Below, one piece after another: positions 18,724 through 29,534 of a stretch of 64,000 nucleotides of DNA. Position numbers and translations under genes: made by a program. Every line of letters begins with the position of its first letter. The first letter of the stretch is position 1. Origin of the DNA: Pomphorhynchus laevis (Eukaryota > Acanthocephala > Palaeacanthocephala > Echinorhynchida > Pomphorhynchidae); assembly GCA_012934845.2 (NCBI GenBank), contig WNNJ02000864.1, positions 1 to 64,000 on the forward strand, read 5' to 3'. The notes below the pieces were generated by a model. It did not search any database, had not been told where the DNA came from, and saw only the letters and a program-made list of their open reading frames with translations.

Positions 18724-21055
18724 AATTATTATTATTATACATTCAACAACATACGAGCATTAGCTCAAATAGCTGGCTCACAATAAGTTCGTAAATAAAT
18801 TAATTAGTTTTTAAAATAAGGAAATGCAACACGAAACATTGCTTGATCCATTCGTAGTCTTCTTTTAAAAGCACTAAGTGAACTGCATCCAACGGTGTCT
18901 GCATCAAGGTTGTTCCACAGCTCAACAATTCTTCTATCAAATTGCATCGCGCCCAATTTCTGTACTCTGTTTCTTCGAATAGTTAAAGAATGACCGCGAA
19001 GAACATTTGAACAACGTAGTTGAACCCTACTCCGAAGAGGGTGATGAGGACGTTGGAATAAATGCCAAACAAGGCACATATCCATGTACCGACGGGTCCA
19101 TGTGACGGTCTCAAGTCCTAATGATCTCAGTCTGTCTTCATAAGGCAGCGACGCCAACGTTGGTGCTAGCTTTGTTGCCCTGCGAAGTACCCTCTCTGAT
19201 TTCTTATGTTCATGCACAGTACGTGGGTATACAACCGGAGCTGCATATAAAAGTCTACTCAATACATGTGCTAAAATCAGAGGCCGAAGAGCAGTCGGAT
19301 TAACGCGAACAAACGCGCGTCGAATCATACCTATCATTTTATTGGAGTTGGCACAAGCTTGATCAGTGTGCTTTTTGGTTGATAAATTAGAGGTAACCCA
19401 TACTCCTAAATCTTTGTAACTATCGACACTTTCCACAATACAGTCCTTATATGTGTAACAAGCTGATGTTAGTTGCTTGCGAGCATTACCAATAATACGC
19501 ATGTGTTTGCATTTCGAAACATTTATCACAAGCTTGTTTAACGCCGCCCACAACTCCAAATTATCTATGTCAGTTTGCAAATTATCAACATCCTCACATG
19601 AATGAATGGGCCGCCATATTTTTAAGTCATCTGCATACAAACATGATCGAGAGCGAATGCACCCAGGCAAATCGTTAACATAAATGCTGAATAAAAGCGG
19701 ACCCAAAACTGAACCTTGAGGTACTCCAATATGACATTCTCTAGACACAGACAATGACCAATCGACAAGTACTCGAAAGCAACGATCACGAAGAAATTCT
19801 CTAATCCAATCAACTATTATGTTTGGGAGTCCAGTATTGACAAGTTTCTGAAGAAGTAGACCATGATCTACTCTATCAAAAGCTTTAGAAAAGTCGAAGA
19901 ATATAATGTCTGTATCGATATAATGTGTCTTATTCGCTGTCCAATCAAGATGAGCATCAAGCAAATTTGAAACAGTTGAATAACCCTCCCGAAATCCGTG
20001 CTGATTAGGGACTAAAATTTTTCCTACACGAAAAAACTCAACCATGTAGCGATGCACAAACCTCTCCAACACTCTACAGCAAATGCAGGTAATGCTCACC
20101 GGCCTATAATTCTCGACGGAAGAGCGATCTCCCTTCTTGAAGTAGGGAAGAACAATTGACTGCTTCCACACATTAGGAAGAGATCTTTCCAAGATTGACT
20201 GGCGAAAAATTGCACAGAGAGGAACGCAAATTGAGCCTGCTAATCTGCGCAGATAAACAGAAGGTAGTAAGTCACAACCTCTTGAATTATTTGCTTTTAG
20301 ACGGCGTAATTCGGAATAGACTTTAGCTGGCGTTATCAAATTGTCAAGGTCCAACTCAAGACACGTGTCAGAGTAAGTGTTCAGCACACTAGATTCCATA
20401 CAAAAAGTTTGATGTTCATTTGCGGGCTCTACTGAAGTGCAATAGTGTGCCGCAAACTCTTCAGCTAGGTCATTCGCAGAAATGTCATAGAAGTAGTGAC
20501 AAATCGAAGAATCAACAGCTCCCCTGCTTGATAGGTACTGAAAAAGGACCTTTAAATCGTATTTACACTTGTTAGCTAATGCATTCTCAAATGCACACCG
20601 CTTCTTTCTCTTCAATGAATTGAATAAATTTCTTGCCTGTTTAAAAACATCATAACTACACTCCCCAACTTTGTAGCGATTGAAGATCAAATTACGAGTC
20701 CTCAATGCTGAACGTAACTCAGAATCGAACCAGGGAGAATCTTTTCGACGTGTCCTGCTTCTAAGTGGAGAGAATAAAATAAGCAGCGATTCTAAGGTTC
20801 TCTGAAAGTAATTCCACGCGCCGTGTACTCCAACAACAGCGGGATCTGGCCAGGTAACTGTTGAAAGTAAAATATAACTATTGATGAGTAAAATGAAACA
20901 ATTGCGGTCGTTTGGATTCTGCTTCATTTAGCGTAAATCGTAATAATATGTAAGAAATCCGTCAAACATATGCGATATTTGATTAAAGTCATGATAGACC
21001 AACACTCGTTCACTTGAAAGTCATAGTAAAAACAAGCGCGATCTCGGTGTTTGGA
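18724..21055 (-). mobile_element. CR1-like family C copy 2 (endonuclease lost, RT intact)
   Basis: Minus-strand element with the tail (ATA)n at 18,724-18,738, a 3' UTR with GTGAGCCAGCTATTTGAGC and GCTCGTATGTTGTTGAATGT, and one long ORF. The 3' UTR motif order (GTGAGC, GCTCGT, GTT) equals that of copy 1 at 5270-5336. Upstream of the ORF, to about 21,055, a degraded stretch may be the endonuclease end. The tail faces the family E tail, another tail-to-tail junction. Confidence 0.82.
18804..20927 (-). CDS. Family C ORF2 (RT part), 707 residues
   Basis: An open frame from the ATG at 20,927. It starts with the linker between endonuclease and RT (TVTWPDPAVVGV, then DSPWFDSELRSALRTRNLIF), followed by RT motifs: LRRLKANNSRGCDLLPSVYL, VENYRPVSITCICCRVLERF, NQHGFREGYSTVSNLLDAHL, IIFFDFSKAFDRVDHGLLL, IGVPQGSVLGPLLFSIYVND and the catalytic LYADDLKIW. 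The C-terminal CR1-group block reads RVLRRATKLAPTLASLPYED and RRIVELWNNLDADTV. This ATG is probably internal to the original ORF, since no intact endonuclease precedes it. The RT could still be catalytic; mobility on its own is unlikely. Confidence 0.88.
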   Translation of the reverse strand: MKQNPNDRNCFILLINSYILLSTVTWPDPAVVGVHGAWNYFQRTLESLLILFSPLRSRTRRKDSPWFDSELRSALRTRNLIFNRYKVGECSYDVFKQARNLFNSLKRKKRCAFENALANKCKYDLKVLFQYLSSRGAVDSSICHYFYDISANDLAEEFAAHYCTSVEPANEHQTFCMESSVLNTYSDTCLELDLDNLITPAKVYSELRRLKANNSRGCDLLPSVYLRRLAGSICVPLCAIFRQSILERSLPNVWKQSIVLPYFKKGDRSSVENYRPVSITCICCRVLERFVHRYMVEFFRVGKILVPNQHGFREGYSTVSNLLDAHLDWTANKTHYIDTDIIFFDFSKAFDRVDHGLLLQKLVNTGLPNIIVDWIREFLRDRCFRVLVDWSLSVSRECHIGVPQGSVLGPLLFSIYVNDLPGCIRSRSCLYADDLKIWRPIHSCEDVDNLQTDIDNLELWAALNKLVINVSKCKHMRIIGNARKQLTSACYTYKDCIVESVDSYKDLGVWVTSNLSTKKHTDQACANSNKMIGMIRRAFVRVNPTALRPLILAHVLSRLLYAAPVVYPRTVHEHKKSERVLRRATKLAPTLASLPYEDRLRSLGLETVTWTRRYMDMCLVWHLFQRPHHPLRSRVQLRCSNVLRGHSLTIRRNRVQKLGAMQFDRRIVELWNNLDADTVGCSSLSAFKRRLRMDQAMFRVAFPYFKN

Positions 21056-21139
21056 TGATTAATAAATTTATTTGTCTTTTTGTAATTATCTTGTCAACAA
21101 ACTTTTGATTTAAAAAATATTATTATATTATTATAACGA

Positions 21140-21945
21140 GTTTCTTGATGACGTTATTTCGTAATAAGGAGTTTTGTGATGCAATGATAGTCAGATATGG
21201 TGTGCTAACCGTCTAGATGATTCAACAATGTGCCAGTGCAGTGCCTCGAATATTCTTCCCCGCGCATATTCTTATCCTCGAGAAGGACTCCATTCGATGA
21301 TGCACGACATGGTCTGTGACCTATTTGAACGAAATCTCACGGAAATCTGTAACAATGTTCAAATTGAACCCACTTTGAGACAATTAATTCCGAGGTTCGC
21401 TTCATTAACAACGCCACAACAACTGATAAAAATGCAAGACTCGACCTTGTGTGTTCCGATATAAATGGGAACAAGACAAAACGCACTTACCCTGAAACAT
21501 GCGTTTTTAACGCTCACGCTCAGTCAAATACATCAATGAGCATAAGTTATTGCTTTGAATTTAACTTGTCGCAACAAAGGAACAAGTATATTGAGAGAAT
21601 CGGAGAAGTCGATCGATTTTATTTTATTCCTGTTATAATCTCATGTTATGGTGGAAACGGCAAAGAATGCAATGTACTATTCCAAAAGATAGCAGCTAAA
21701 AAGTTTCGAAAACACGGGACTTTATACTCGAATGAAATTTGAAAACTACGATCTCACATTTAGGTGTTTCTCACAAAGATGTATTCGCGCTGCATCCGCG
21801 CTCCACGATTTGCAATTCATCGTCCTTTTGAAATCTCATACCAATGAACCGAGGGTACAGGGGGAGGATTCAGTACCCTCGGTACTGAATTTGGTACAGG
21901 GGAAGCCATTTAAACCAGCGCGAATCGGAGGTCACTAAAATGAGT
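21140..21945 (+). mobile_element. Family E 3' fragment (endonuclease region)
   Basis: Frames read NKEFCDAMIVRYG, CQCSASNILPRAYSYPREGL with HDMVCDLFERNLTEICNNVQ, then QQRNKYIERIGEVDRFYFIP and RCFSQRCIRAASALHDLQF. They follow the family E C-terminus in order (TEFTDCIAVRYN; CVCSEKATASHL; YAERVEKIERGSFIPF; RCIRGFRSSRG). Frame changes near 21,450 and 21,735 and divergence show an old dead copy. The RT half is missing. An interrupted ATT tract lies just upstream (21,117-21,137). Confidence 0.8.
21868..21890. repeat. Perfect 10-bp palindromic hairpin with a competing fold
   Basis: ATTCAGTACC and GGTACTGAAT pair around CTC. The internal GTACCCTC (21,873-21,880) can instead pair with GAGGGTAC at 21,851-21,858, so two hairpins exclude one another. 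Confidence 0.6.
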
Positions 21946-21985
21946 CAGTGTGATATTTTATGTGGTTTTTATGCTTGACTTTTTT

Positions 21986-22834
21986 ACTCTTGCTCCAACT
22001 GTCTTTCTTCTATCTACAAACGTCTCTCCAATCTCCATCACGTTATAAACCATGAAAAGTCCAAAATAATGTGGATCCTCCCCTGTAAACCAAACATATC
22101 TCCTCCCACTGTATATTTTGCCTCATCAATCATCCCCATAGTCCACAATCTCACTTTCTTAGGCTTCCATTTCGATGATCACCTTTCCCTTAAACCCTTC
22201 GTCCGTGACAAGGTCCGCTCATCTAACTTAATTCTCCGTGATATCCGCCGTATCCGCCCCCTTATCGACTTCCGTTCTTGTATGTCTCTTCTTTCATCGC
22301 TTCTTTTCCCTAAAATCGATTACTGCCTTAGCCTTTTCGCCAATTCTCCAAAATCCATCATCCTACCCCTACAACGAATAATCAACTACGCCGTTCGAGT
22401 GTTCTTTCGTCTCCGTCGCTTCGACCACACATCCACATATCTTGCCCAACTCTCCTGGCCCACCATCCACATCCGCATCAAACTCTGCCTTCTTCTCGTT
22501 ACTTTTCGTCTCATCGCTGTCGGCTCCCCATCGTTCATCAACCTTCCTTTCTTAGACGACACTCGCCCCACCTCGCTATCGCTTCGTTCCTGTCATATTC
22601 TCTTACTCCACGTTCCTAATTACTCTAACAACTACGGTCTCCGATCCTTCCTCGTCGCCGCCTCACTCGCCTGGAATCAACTTCCTCTCGACGTCCGCCG
22701 CGCTCCCTCCTTTATCATATTCAAACACCTCCTCCGTTCACACCTTCTCGACACCTGATTCACAGTCTTGTTTTGTTGTGGTCATGTAAGCGTGCGCTGG
22801 CACGCATTTGCCACGTTAAAATAAATCGTTTTTT
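21986..22834 (+). mobile_element. CR1/L2-like family B, 5'-truncated copy
   Basis: It begins near CCAACTGTCTTTCTTCTATC, so after the YADD box, and runs to the 3' end. A frame open from 22,069 to 22,758 reads LTFLGFHFDDHLSLKPFVRD, then DYCLSLFANSPKSIILPLQR and SLAWNQLPLDVRRAPSFIIF. This is the RT connection and C-terminal region of the CR1/L2 group. It is very similar to the copies at 35,055 and 37,651. Confidence 0.88.
22790..22805 (+). other. 3' UTR stem-loop, family B copy
   Basis: The stem GCGTGC/GCACGC is kept; the loop is GCTG rather than the ATTTT of family A. Confidence 0.7.
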
Positions 22835-22844
22835 TATTCAGGAG

Positions 22845-23390
22845 ACCAGAGCACTAGGTATAGTTGGAAGACGAAGGGACCTCGGATGCGATATTTGAGT
22901 AGTGAATACTGAATTCCTCTGCTATGAGCTTCGGGTCATTCATAATTGTCCCTTGTATGTTGGCGAGACATGGAATTATATTTCCGGGCTTCAGATGGGT
23001 CCTGAGATGTTTGAAGAAACGGGATGAGTTGCCCACGCAACAGCGGCAGAGGGAATCAATGAAATGCTTGCGCTTGGATCTTTTTAACGATGTTGCAAAG
23101 TTTCTTGTCTGTTTGTACAGTCGGTAGGAACAATGGCCATTTTTAAATTCTTGGAATTTGCGGTCACGCAACTTTATGGCACTGTTGACCTGACGATCAA
23201 TCCAGGGTGGACGAGAGGCAACACTAGAGGATCGTTTAACCGGGCTATAATAGCTAGTGGCAGCCTGTAAAGTACACTTAAAAAATCCCATGCAAACTAA
23301 ATTCCGTGTAGTGAGGGATCTGGCCATACTACTCGGAACAGCGACTCTCTTAGTTTAGCATAGGTAAAGCTCCTAAAGCATTATATTGTA
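22845..23390 (-). mobile_element. Family C-like fragment (linker between endonuclease and RT)
   Basis: The minus strand reads RVVWPDPSLHG near 23,330, then RPPWIDRQVNSAIKLRDRKF, CSYRLYKQTRNFATSLKRSK and LIAEEFSIHYSNIASEV. It aligns with the linker of the 707-residue family C protein (TVTWPDPAVVGV; WFDSELRSALRTRNLIFN; DVFKQARNLFNSLKRKK; LAEEFAAHYC). The fragment ends next to the family B 3' end. Confidence 0.75.
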
Positions 23391-23527
23391 TAAAAAGCTC
23401 ATTCCCCAGGTTACGTTGACAAATATTCAAGAGATTATTCACCTCCCTCTTCGAGGCATTTGGAATACTGCATTCAGTCTAGTTTTCTATCACCGAGCAT
23501 AAACTATAAGAACTGGAGTATATTCGT

Positions 23528-24013
23528 ATGCGTTGTTCGAGGTTCTGTGTTGGCTTAGGTGGATGTGATTATCGGGTACGTCTTAGTTGTATTCAGTGTT
23601 GTCGGTGCATGTGGACATTCATAGTTTTGGAAGTTCTTTGTATATGGCATATGTCAAATTGTGAGGTGAGTTATCCCACTGATTTAATCACTAGCCGAGT
23701 AGGTAGGATGCGGGGACTTAGTAGAGTTTTGTATAGATCTCGATATGGCAAATTAATGAAAATTTTTAGACTGTCGAGGAGGAGAATTAACATGTGGAAT
23801 TCGCTGCCCGAGGTAGTTGTTGCTGTTCCCAGCTTGAGGACGTTTAAATCACGATGCTGCAAATGGATATGTGAACAATGCCGCCATTCAAGAGCTCTAC
23901 TACTGACTATCCTATTTAACTACGATCCAGTGAATGACTATTTGCTTTTCGTCTTTTTTTGACTCTGTCTGAATAGCCTTTTGGCTTTGGCATGTATCTG
24001 AATAAATAAATAA
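23528..24013 (+). mobile_element. CR1-like 3' fragment with complete 3' end
   Basis: A C-terminal CR1-group block, LSRRRINMWNSLPEVVVAVP then SLRTFKSRC, lies in an open frame to 23,962. A short 3' UTR has an AGCC-TTTT-GGCT hairpin (23,975-23,986) and ends in tandem AATA units. The family is related to but distinct from C, judging by the different 3' end. Confidence 0.75.
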
Positions 24014-24740
24014 AAATTTTATCCCTTCTCTAAACATTATGTTTGAAAAAATATGAAGAGAAATTAGATTTTGAATTTTTATATTTCGCTAGCTTGCACT
24101 GCATTATCAGAAAAATAACAATATTTACCGCAAACTGTATTTTTATTAGTAAGAAAAAATATTAAATGTTTTCATTTTATTAAAGGAAAAAACATTAAAT
24201 TGAGTTTTACAAATTGAATTTTATTTTATTCGACCTATATGCGCGCTTTTGCTTACACGTCAACGGGAAGCCTTTGCCTATTTTGTCTGCTGTAATTTGT
24301 TGATTTGTGATATTAAAAAATAACAATAATGAAGAAAAATAACAAAAACTGATGATACAATTTAACTCGTTTATATTAACAATAAAATTTACATTTTTAA
24401 ATGTTTAAATATAGAAAGGTAACAAAACTTAAATATATATACATAAAATTATTAAGTTTATACAAAACAAATATATTCAAAAATTTTTATTTTTACATAA
24501 TAAACTTTTTCACATTTTTATTAATATATTTTACTCATCTATTCTTTTAAAAATAGAATATAAAAATAAAATTATATTATAATAATTTGAGTATTATTGT
24601 ACTCAAATATTATAATATTATTTGAGTATAAGTATTTTATTTGGACTATTATTTAAGTAGAAGTATTTGAATACAAGCACATTAAACACGACTATACATC
24701 TCCTCAAACCAGAATTAATCGTTTCGCCTGCAAAAACAAC
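24014..24740. other. AT-rich spacer, no gene seen
   Basis: About 727 bp of A/T-rich DNA with homopolymer runs and TATAA-type repeats, including an ATTATTTGAGTA-type local repeat at 24,586-24,660. No coding pattern or known element was found. Confidence 0.6.
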
Positions 24741-25169
24741 TATTATTTTACTAATTTAAAGCATTTTGACATATCCAATCTCAAGTGCAGCCTTGATCCG
24801 AAAACATATCCCAGTATCCTCATTTGTCTCTTTCGGCTTTCCGAAATGGTGCCAAATAACTTAAAATAGCGTCCTGGTTTGCGAAATCTGTAGTGAATGA
24901 AATTGCTTTTCGTTGGGTTTAACGACACATCCACTTAGATAGACGTCTAGCAATCCTATTCATGACATGCTTCACTATTTTCGAATCTAACATCTTACAA
25001 GGAATCTTTTTTAAGCACCAGTGATATATAGCAGCGTACACAGTACCACTAGTGTTACTATCCAAGAGTTTTTCCAAGACTTCCCTTGTCGTAATCATAT
25101 ACACGATTGGAGACAAACAGGACCATTGGATAGCTTATAAAGGGGACCATTGTCGTCTTCTAGATAGTA
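24741..25169 (-). mobile_element. Decayed LINE RT fragment
   Basis: The minus strand reads SCLSPIVYMITT (LSPILF-type motif), a degraded YADD region, then ARRLSKWM, SLNPTKSNFIHYRF and RILGYVFGSRLHL. This succession (SP-L-F, W, NP-K-, -LG) is the usual order of RT domains 4 to 7 in CR1-like elements. The YADD box itself is lost (VYAAI) and a frame change lies near 24,925. The LTR element to its right inserted into or beside it. Confidence 0.65.
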
Positions 25170-25174
25170 GCTTC

Positions 25175-25365
25175 TGTGATAACCAGATTGTGATAACCAG
25201 ATTGATAACCAGATTGAGAACACTTATTGTGATAACCAGATTGATAAACAGATTGATAACCACTTATTGTGATAACCAGAGAGAATAAATGGCTTTTATT
25301 CACGAATCTACAAATAGTAGGTAAAGTTAAATATAAATGATAAAGTAATTAAATGTGATACCACA
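25175..25365 (-). repeat. 3' LTR, enlarged at its outer end by short tandem repeats
   Basis: 25,268-25,365 matches the 98-bp 5' LTR. The outer ~93 bp (25,175-25,267) are imperfect repeats of TGATAACCAGAT, the sequence at the LTR terminus. The target duplication at 25,170-25,174 lies outside this expansion, so the expansion belongs to the LTR. Confidence 0.8.
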
Positions 25366-28300
25366 TTCATCCCATGCGATATTTTTGGAAGTATGCAGGA
25401 CTTCTTCGACTTCTTGTACTTCGTCGGTAGAATTCTCTAGTTGTCACGGGATGATGGTTTGCCTCAGGAATTGATGTCCTCTTTGAACTCAAGTTCATAT
25501 CGATATTGTCAGTGGCATCATATTGCTTTCCGTTATTGTTATCATCTTCATAGTCTAGTTGGTTCCTATCGAAGCTATCTTGTTAGTCGTCATCCCCGTC
25601 CCTTGACAATCCCGAACTACGAATATCCGAACTGTCTGGATCCTTGTAAATAGAGGTTTCTGAAGGATAACGAGATAGGTGTCGAGTTGAAATATTTGCT
25701 TATTTCCCAGATGGAAGTTCGATATGAGCCGTGTTTGGATTCGCGTTTATCAGTTTAGCTTTGAGCAATTTATCGTCGTATTTGTCGTGTTTGTAGAAGT
25801 TTCGCACGAATACAGATCCGGGACGACGGAGCCATTCTGGTAAATTGAATTTAATTAATGGGCGTCTAGAGAAGTTGAAGATTCGATCATGAGGTGTCGA
25901 GCCAGTTGAGGTGCATAATAGTCCTCGAATAGATTGAAGGCTTTCAGCGAGGACCGTTTCCCAAGCAGCAACCGGACGATTGTAGTCTCTAAGCCGCAAA
26001 AGTACAGCGCTCCATAATATACCGTTATAGCGTTCGATCTGGCCGTAGCCTAACAGATTGTACGGATAAGAGTGACTTGCTACCGTGCCAATACTCTCCA
26101 GATAATCAGAGAATTCTTTCGACATGAAGGATGACCCGCGATCGGAATGTACAAATTCAGGTGGACCAAATATTGTCACTATACCACGCAGGCAATTTAT
26201 CACTGTTTGAGCGGACATATCACGGCATGCAAATCCAAAGGGATAACGAGAATATTCATCGACGGCTGTAAGCAAATATTTCTTGCCTGATGAACTGGGC
26301 AAAGGACCTTTGAAGTCAAGTAAAATTCTTTCGAAAGGTCGTGTCGCTCTGATGAGGGCAGTTTTTGGAGGCTTGAAGAAGTTTGGTTTCAACAACGAAC
26401 AGGTAACGCAATGAGATACAACATAACGAACGTCTTCAGTGCTATATGGAAGTTGATTCGATTGAACGAAGTGATACAAACGATTGACTCCTGGGTGGCA
26501 AAGCGTAGCGTGAAGTTCATAAAGAAGCTTGAAATCTTTCTGTTTGTTAAAGTGACCGCAACTTGAAGCACAAATATCCCTAGACATTGAGGCGGCAGCA
26601 TAATTCAACTTTCCAGGCCAGTGAAGTATACAATATTTGAACTCAGATAGATCGAGACGCCATCTTTGCACTTTTTCATTTTTAATTTTACTCTTATGAT
26701 TCCTGTTAAATATGAATAAAACTGACCTTTGATCCGTTAGAACATTGAAAGTTCGTCCAGACAAATAGTGCCTCCAGTATCGCAATGCTTCAACGATGGC
26801 AAGGGCCTCTTTCTCAATAGCGGAATGTCCAACGACACTCTTACTAAGTGTATGCGAATAAAATGCGACGGGTTTGTTATCCTGCGTTAATACAGCACCG
26901 ATAGCATAAAGGGATGCGTCAGTCTCTACTGTAAATGTCTTATTGAAATCAATGTGTGTTAGAGTAGCTGAAATAATACAATCACGAATTATCTGCAGGT
27001 GTAATAGGAAATATCGTGGTTTCAGCTAACGGACGAATCTGCGACGAAAAGTTTGAATCCATTTGGAATAATGTGAGAAAAGGCCGACAATTCTTCGCAG
27101 TTGACGTTTATTTTGAGGTACCTGCAGTTCTCGCAAAGGTGAGACACGATTAGGATCAGGCCGTTTAATACCACTACCAACTTGATATCCCATAATATTG
27201 ATCATCGTTTTATTAATCATACATTTCGATTCATTTAGTGTTATTCGGTACCTAGAAGCAACTTCACGAAACTTGGCCAGATTTGTATCATGTTCTTGCT
27301 GTGTTTTGCCGCACACAATGATATCGTCGAGGTATGAATAGGTGCCGGTTAAGTTTTATTTCTCTATGATCTCGTTGATTATTCGCTGGAAGGCGGCTAC
27401 AGCATTCGTGAGTCTAAAAGGCATACGCTGAAATTTATAGAGTTGACCATCTGCCTCGAAGGCGGTCAAGAATTTTTCGTTTGCTCGCAAAGGAACTTGA
27501 TGGTAAGCACTTTTTAAATCAAGGGTGCTAAACACGTTATTGGACGATATGGTGTCGATCAGGTCGTCAATTCGGGGCATGGGATAAGCTTCGAGGACCG
27601 TGAATCTATTAACGGTCTGCGAGTAATCTACTACTAGACGACGACGTCCTTCTCTGTTTACAATAAGAACTTGCGCACGCCACGGTGAGCGACTGCGCTC
27701 GATGATGCCTTCGGACAACATTCGTTTTACTTCCGAAGCAATAAAGCGGCGATCTTCGATATTACGGCGCCGGGACGGAATTGCTGCAGGTTTCCAGTTT
27801 TTAAAATCGTCTGAAAATAACGACGGTATATCGATTTCCATGCTCGATAGTTGACTAATGGTTAATGTTTCTTGCTTAGCATTTCCTCGAAGTCGAATGG
27901 AAACACTTGAATGCAAGCGCAGGAATGGATGACCAAGTATGAGATCACGACAAAGATGAGGCATGACGAAGCATTGAATGTCAGTATAGTTTCGGTCACA
28001 GTAAGATATCGGTAATACGCATCGTTCATTGCATACGGATGTAAATGATGAATTAGCCATGGAAATCCTAACACAACAAGATTCTGTAGGAATACCTAGT
28101 TTTCGAATAACTAATGAATCGACAAAGTTGGAAGAGCTCCCTGTATCGATAAGAGCATCCAGCTGTTGTGTTCCAACGCGAACTTGTACCGTCATGTCGT
28201 CAAGTTTAGATGCATCACCATTTGCATTTTGACAGGATATGATATTAAGTGATTTACAGTCAGACGCGTATGGTCGAGTATTACGATTGTATTTTCGTCG

Positions 28301-29093
28301 AGATCGAAGCAACTTAGTTCGACAAACTTTTTCGTAGTGTCCACGTTTTAAGCAGAATGAACATTCAGCATCCCGGGCTGGACAACGATTTCGTGTATGC
28401 ATAACTCCACCACAAAAGTAGCACCTTTTCTTGTTGATCTTTTGAGCTACGGCAATAGATTCTTCACTTTCAGAAATATCAGTATTTCCTTTTGAACCTT
28501 TGGTTTCCCTTAAGGCATTTACTGTGAATTCGGATGTGTGTCGATATTCGTTTGATTGAGTTTGAGCTGCTTCAATCGTTCGAGCGACTTGATAAGCTTT
28601 CTCTTTGTCGATGTCATTAGTCTCGAGTATGCGTTGACGAATTTCGTTCGATTGTAAACCCGTAATAAATGAATCGCAAATAAGAATATCGCGCAGCTCC
28701 TTAGCTTTCACATCTTTGAAGGTGCATTGTCGCGCAAGAGTTTCAAGACGATCCACATAGTTAGATATCGATTCATCGAGATTTTGTCGTGCAGAACACA
28801 GTAGGTGTCGTTTGTAAACCGAATTTGTAGATTTTATGAATGCTTTGTCGAGGACATCCATTGCTGAATCATAATCCAGGCACTCGTCAATCTTGTCGAA
28901 TAATTGAGCGGAAATTGAGATTTTCAGGAGATCAAGTTTGTCATCTTGTGAATCCATTTTGATGCGTTTGATAAATGTTTCGAAGTGATATCGCCAGTGA
29001 CGCCATTCGCGTTCTGCTTCAGGACAGTCTGTCGTTAGTTTGAGTGTATCCGGCTTGAACAGAGTATCCATCAAGACAATTCGTGAATAAAAT

Positions 29094-29191
29094 TGTGATA
29101 ACCAGAGAGAATAAATGGCTTTTATCCACGAATCCACAAATAGTATGTGAAGTTAAATATAAATGATAAAGTAATCAAATGTGTTACCACA
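29094..29191 (-). repeat. 5' LTR (98 bp)
   Basis: It begins (minus strand) TGTGGTAACA and ends GGTTATCACA, giving the TG...CA ends usual for LTRs. The flanking GCTTC at 29,192-29,196 repeats the one at 25,170-25,174. Confidence 0.85.
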
Positions 29192-29196
29192 GCTTC

Positions 29197-29534
29197 TGCT
29201 CTCCAACCCTCCACACTCGACGCAGGATGCTCAGATAGACATCACTTTTTTTAACGTTTCCATTACTGTGTCGAGTGTGAGTTGTCCAAAGCTGCAGACA
29301 CGCCCTGAGAATACAGCAACGACGGCCGTATATCATTGATGAGAAAACCCTGCAAGGCCCTGATAGCTTTTACAATTCCCTACCACTATGTAAACCGTGA
29401 ATGTAGTTACCCAACAATGTCCAAGATTGATTCGTAGTGGCTAGTTAGGTATCTCATTAGATCCTTATCGTATACTATCACCATATTATTGGATATAGTG
29501 ATTGGTCTTGTGTCCATAGCCGCTGATACCCATT
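29197..29534. other. Spacer, no gene seen
   Basis: Mixed-composition DNA downstream of the LTR element. A 10-bp inverted repeat (CACACTCGAC near 29,212 and GTCGAGTGTG at 29,270-29,279) is the only structure noted. Neither strand gives a frame I recognise. Confidence 0.5.

Larger units (their letters stand above)
25175..29191 (-). mobile_element. Fossil Ty3/gypsy-type LTR retrotransposon (Mag-like), not whole
   Basis: A minus-strand element of ~4.0 kb bounded by LTRs and a 5-bp target duplication (GCTTC). Parts in order from the 5' LTR: a gag-like region with a CCHC zinc knuckle (about 29,080-28,300), an aspartic protease (LIDTGSSSNFVD, about 28,200-28,050), RT (about 27,800-27,100), RNase H (about 26,960-26,650) and an integrase with an HHCC-type region and a DDE core (about 26,600-25,700). 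The very short LTRs and the gag/pol style resemble the Mag lineage. The pol region is interrupted by perhaps two or three breaks. LTR divergence of about 6 in 98 positions suggests a moderately old insertion. Confidence 0.85.

Noticed and set aside
25175-25290. Array of short repeats (TGATAACCAGAT type) that could be read as CRISPR-like
   Set aside because: Units are imperfect and directly adjoining without spacers. They belong to the end of an LTR in a eukaryotic context.
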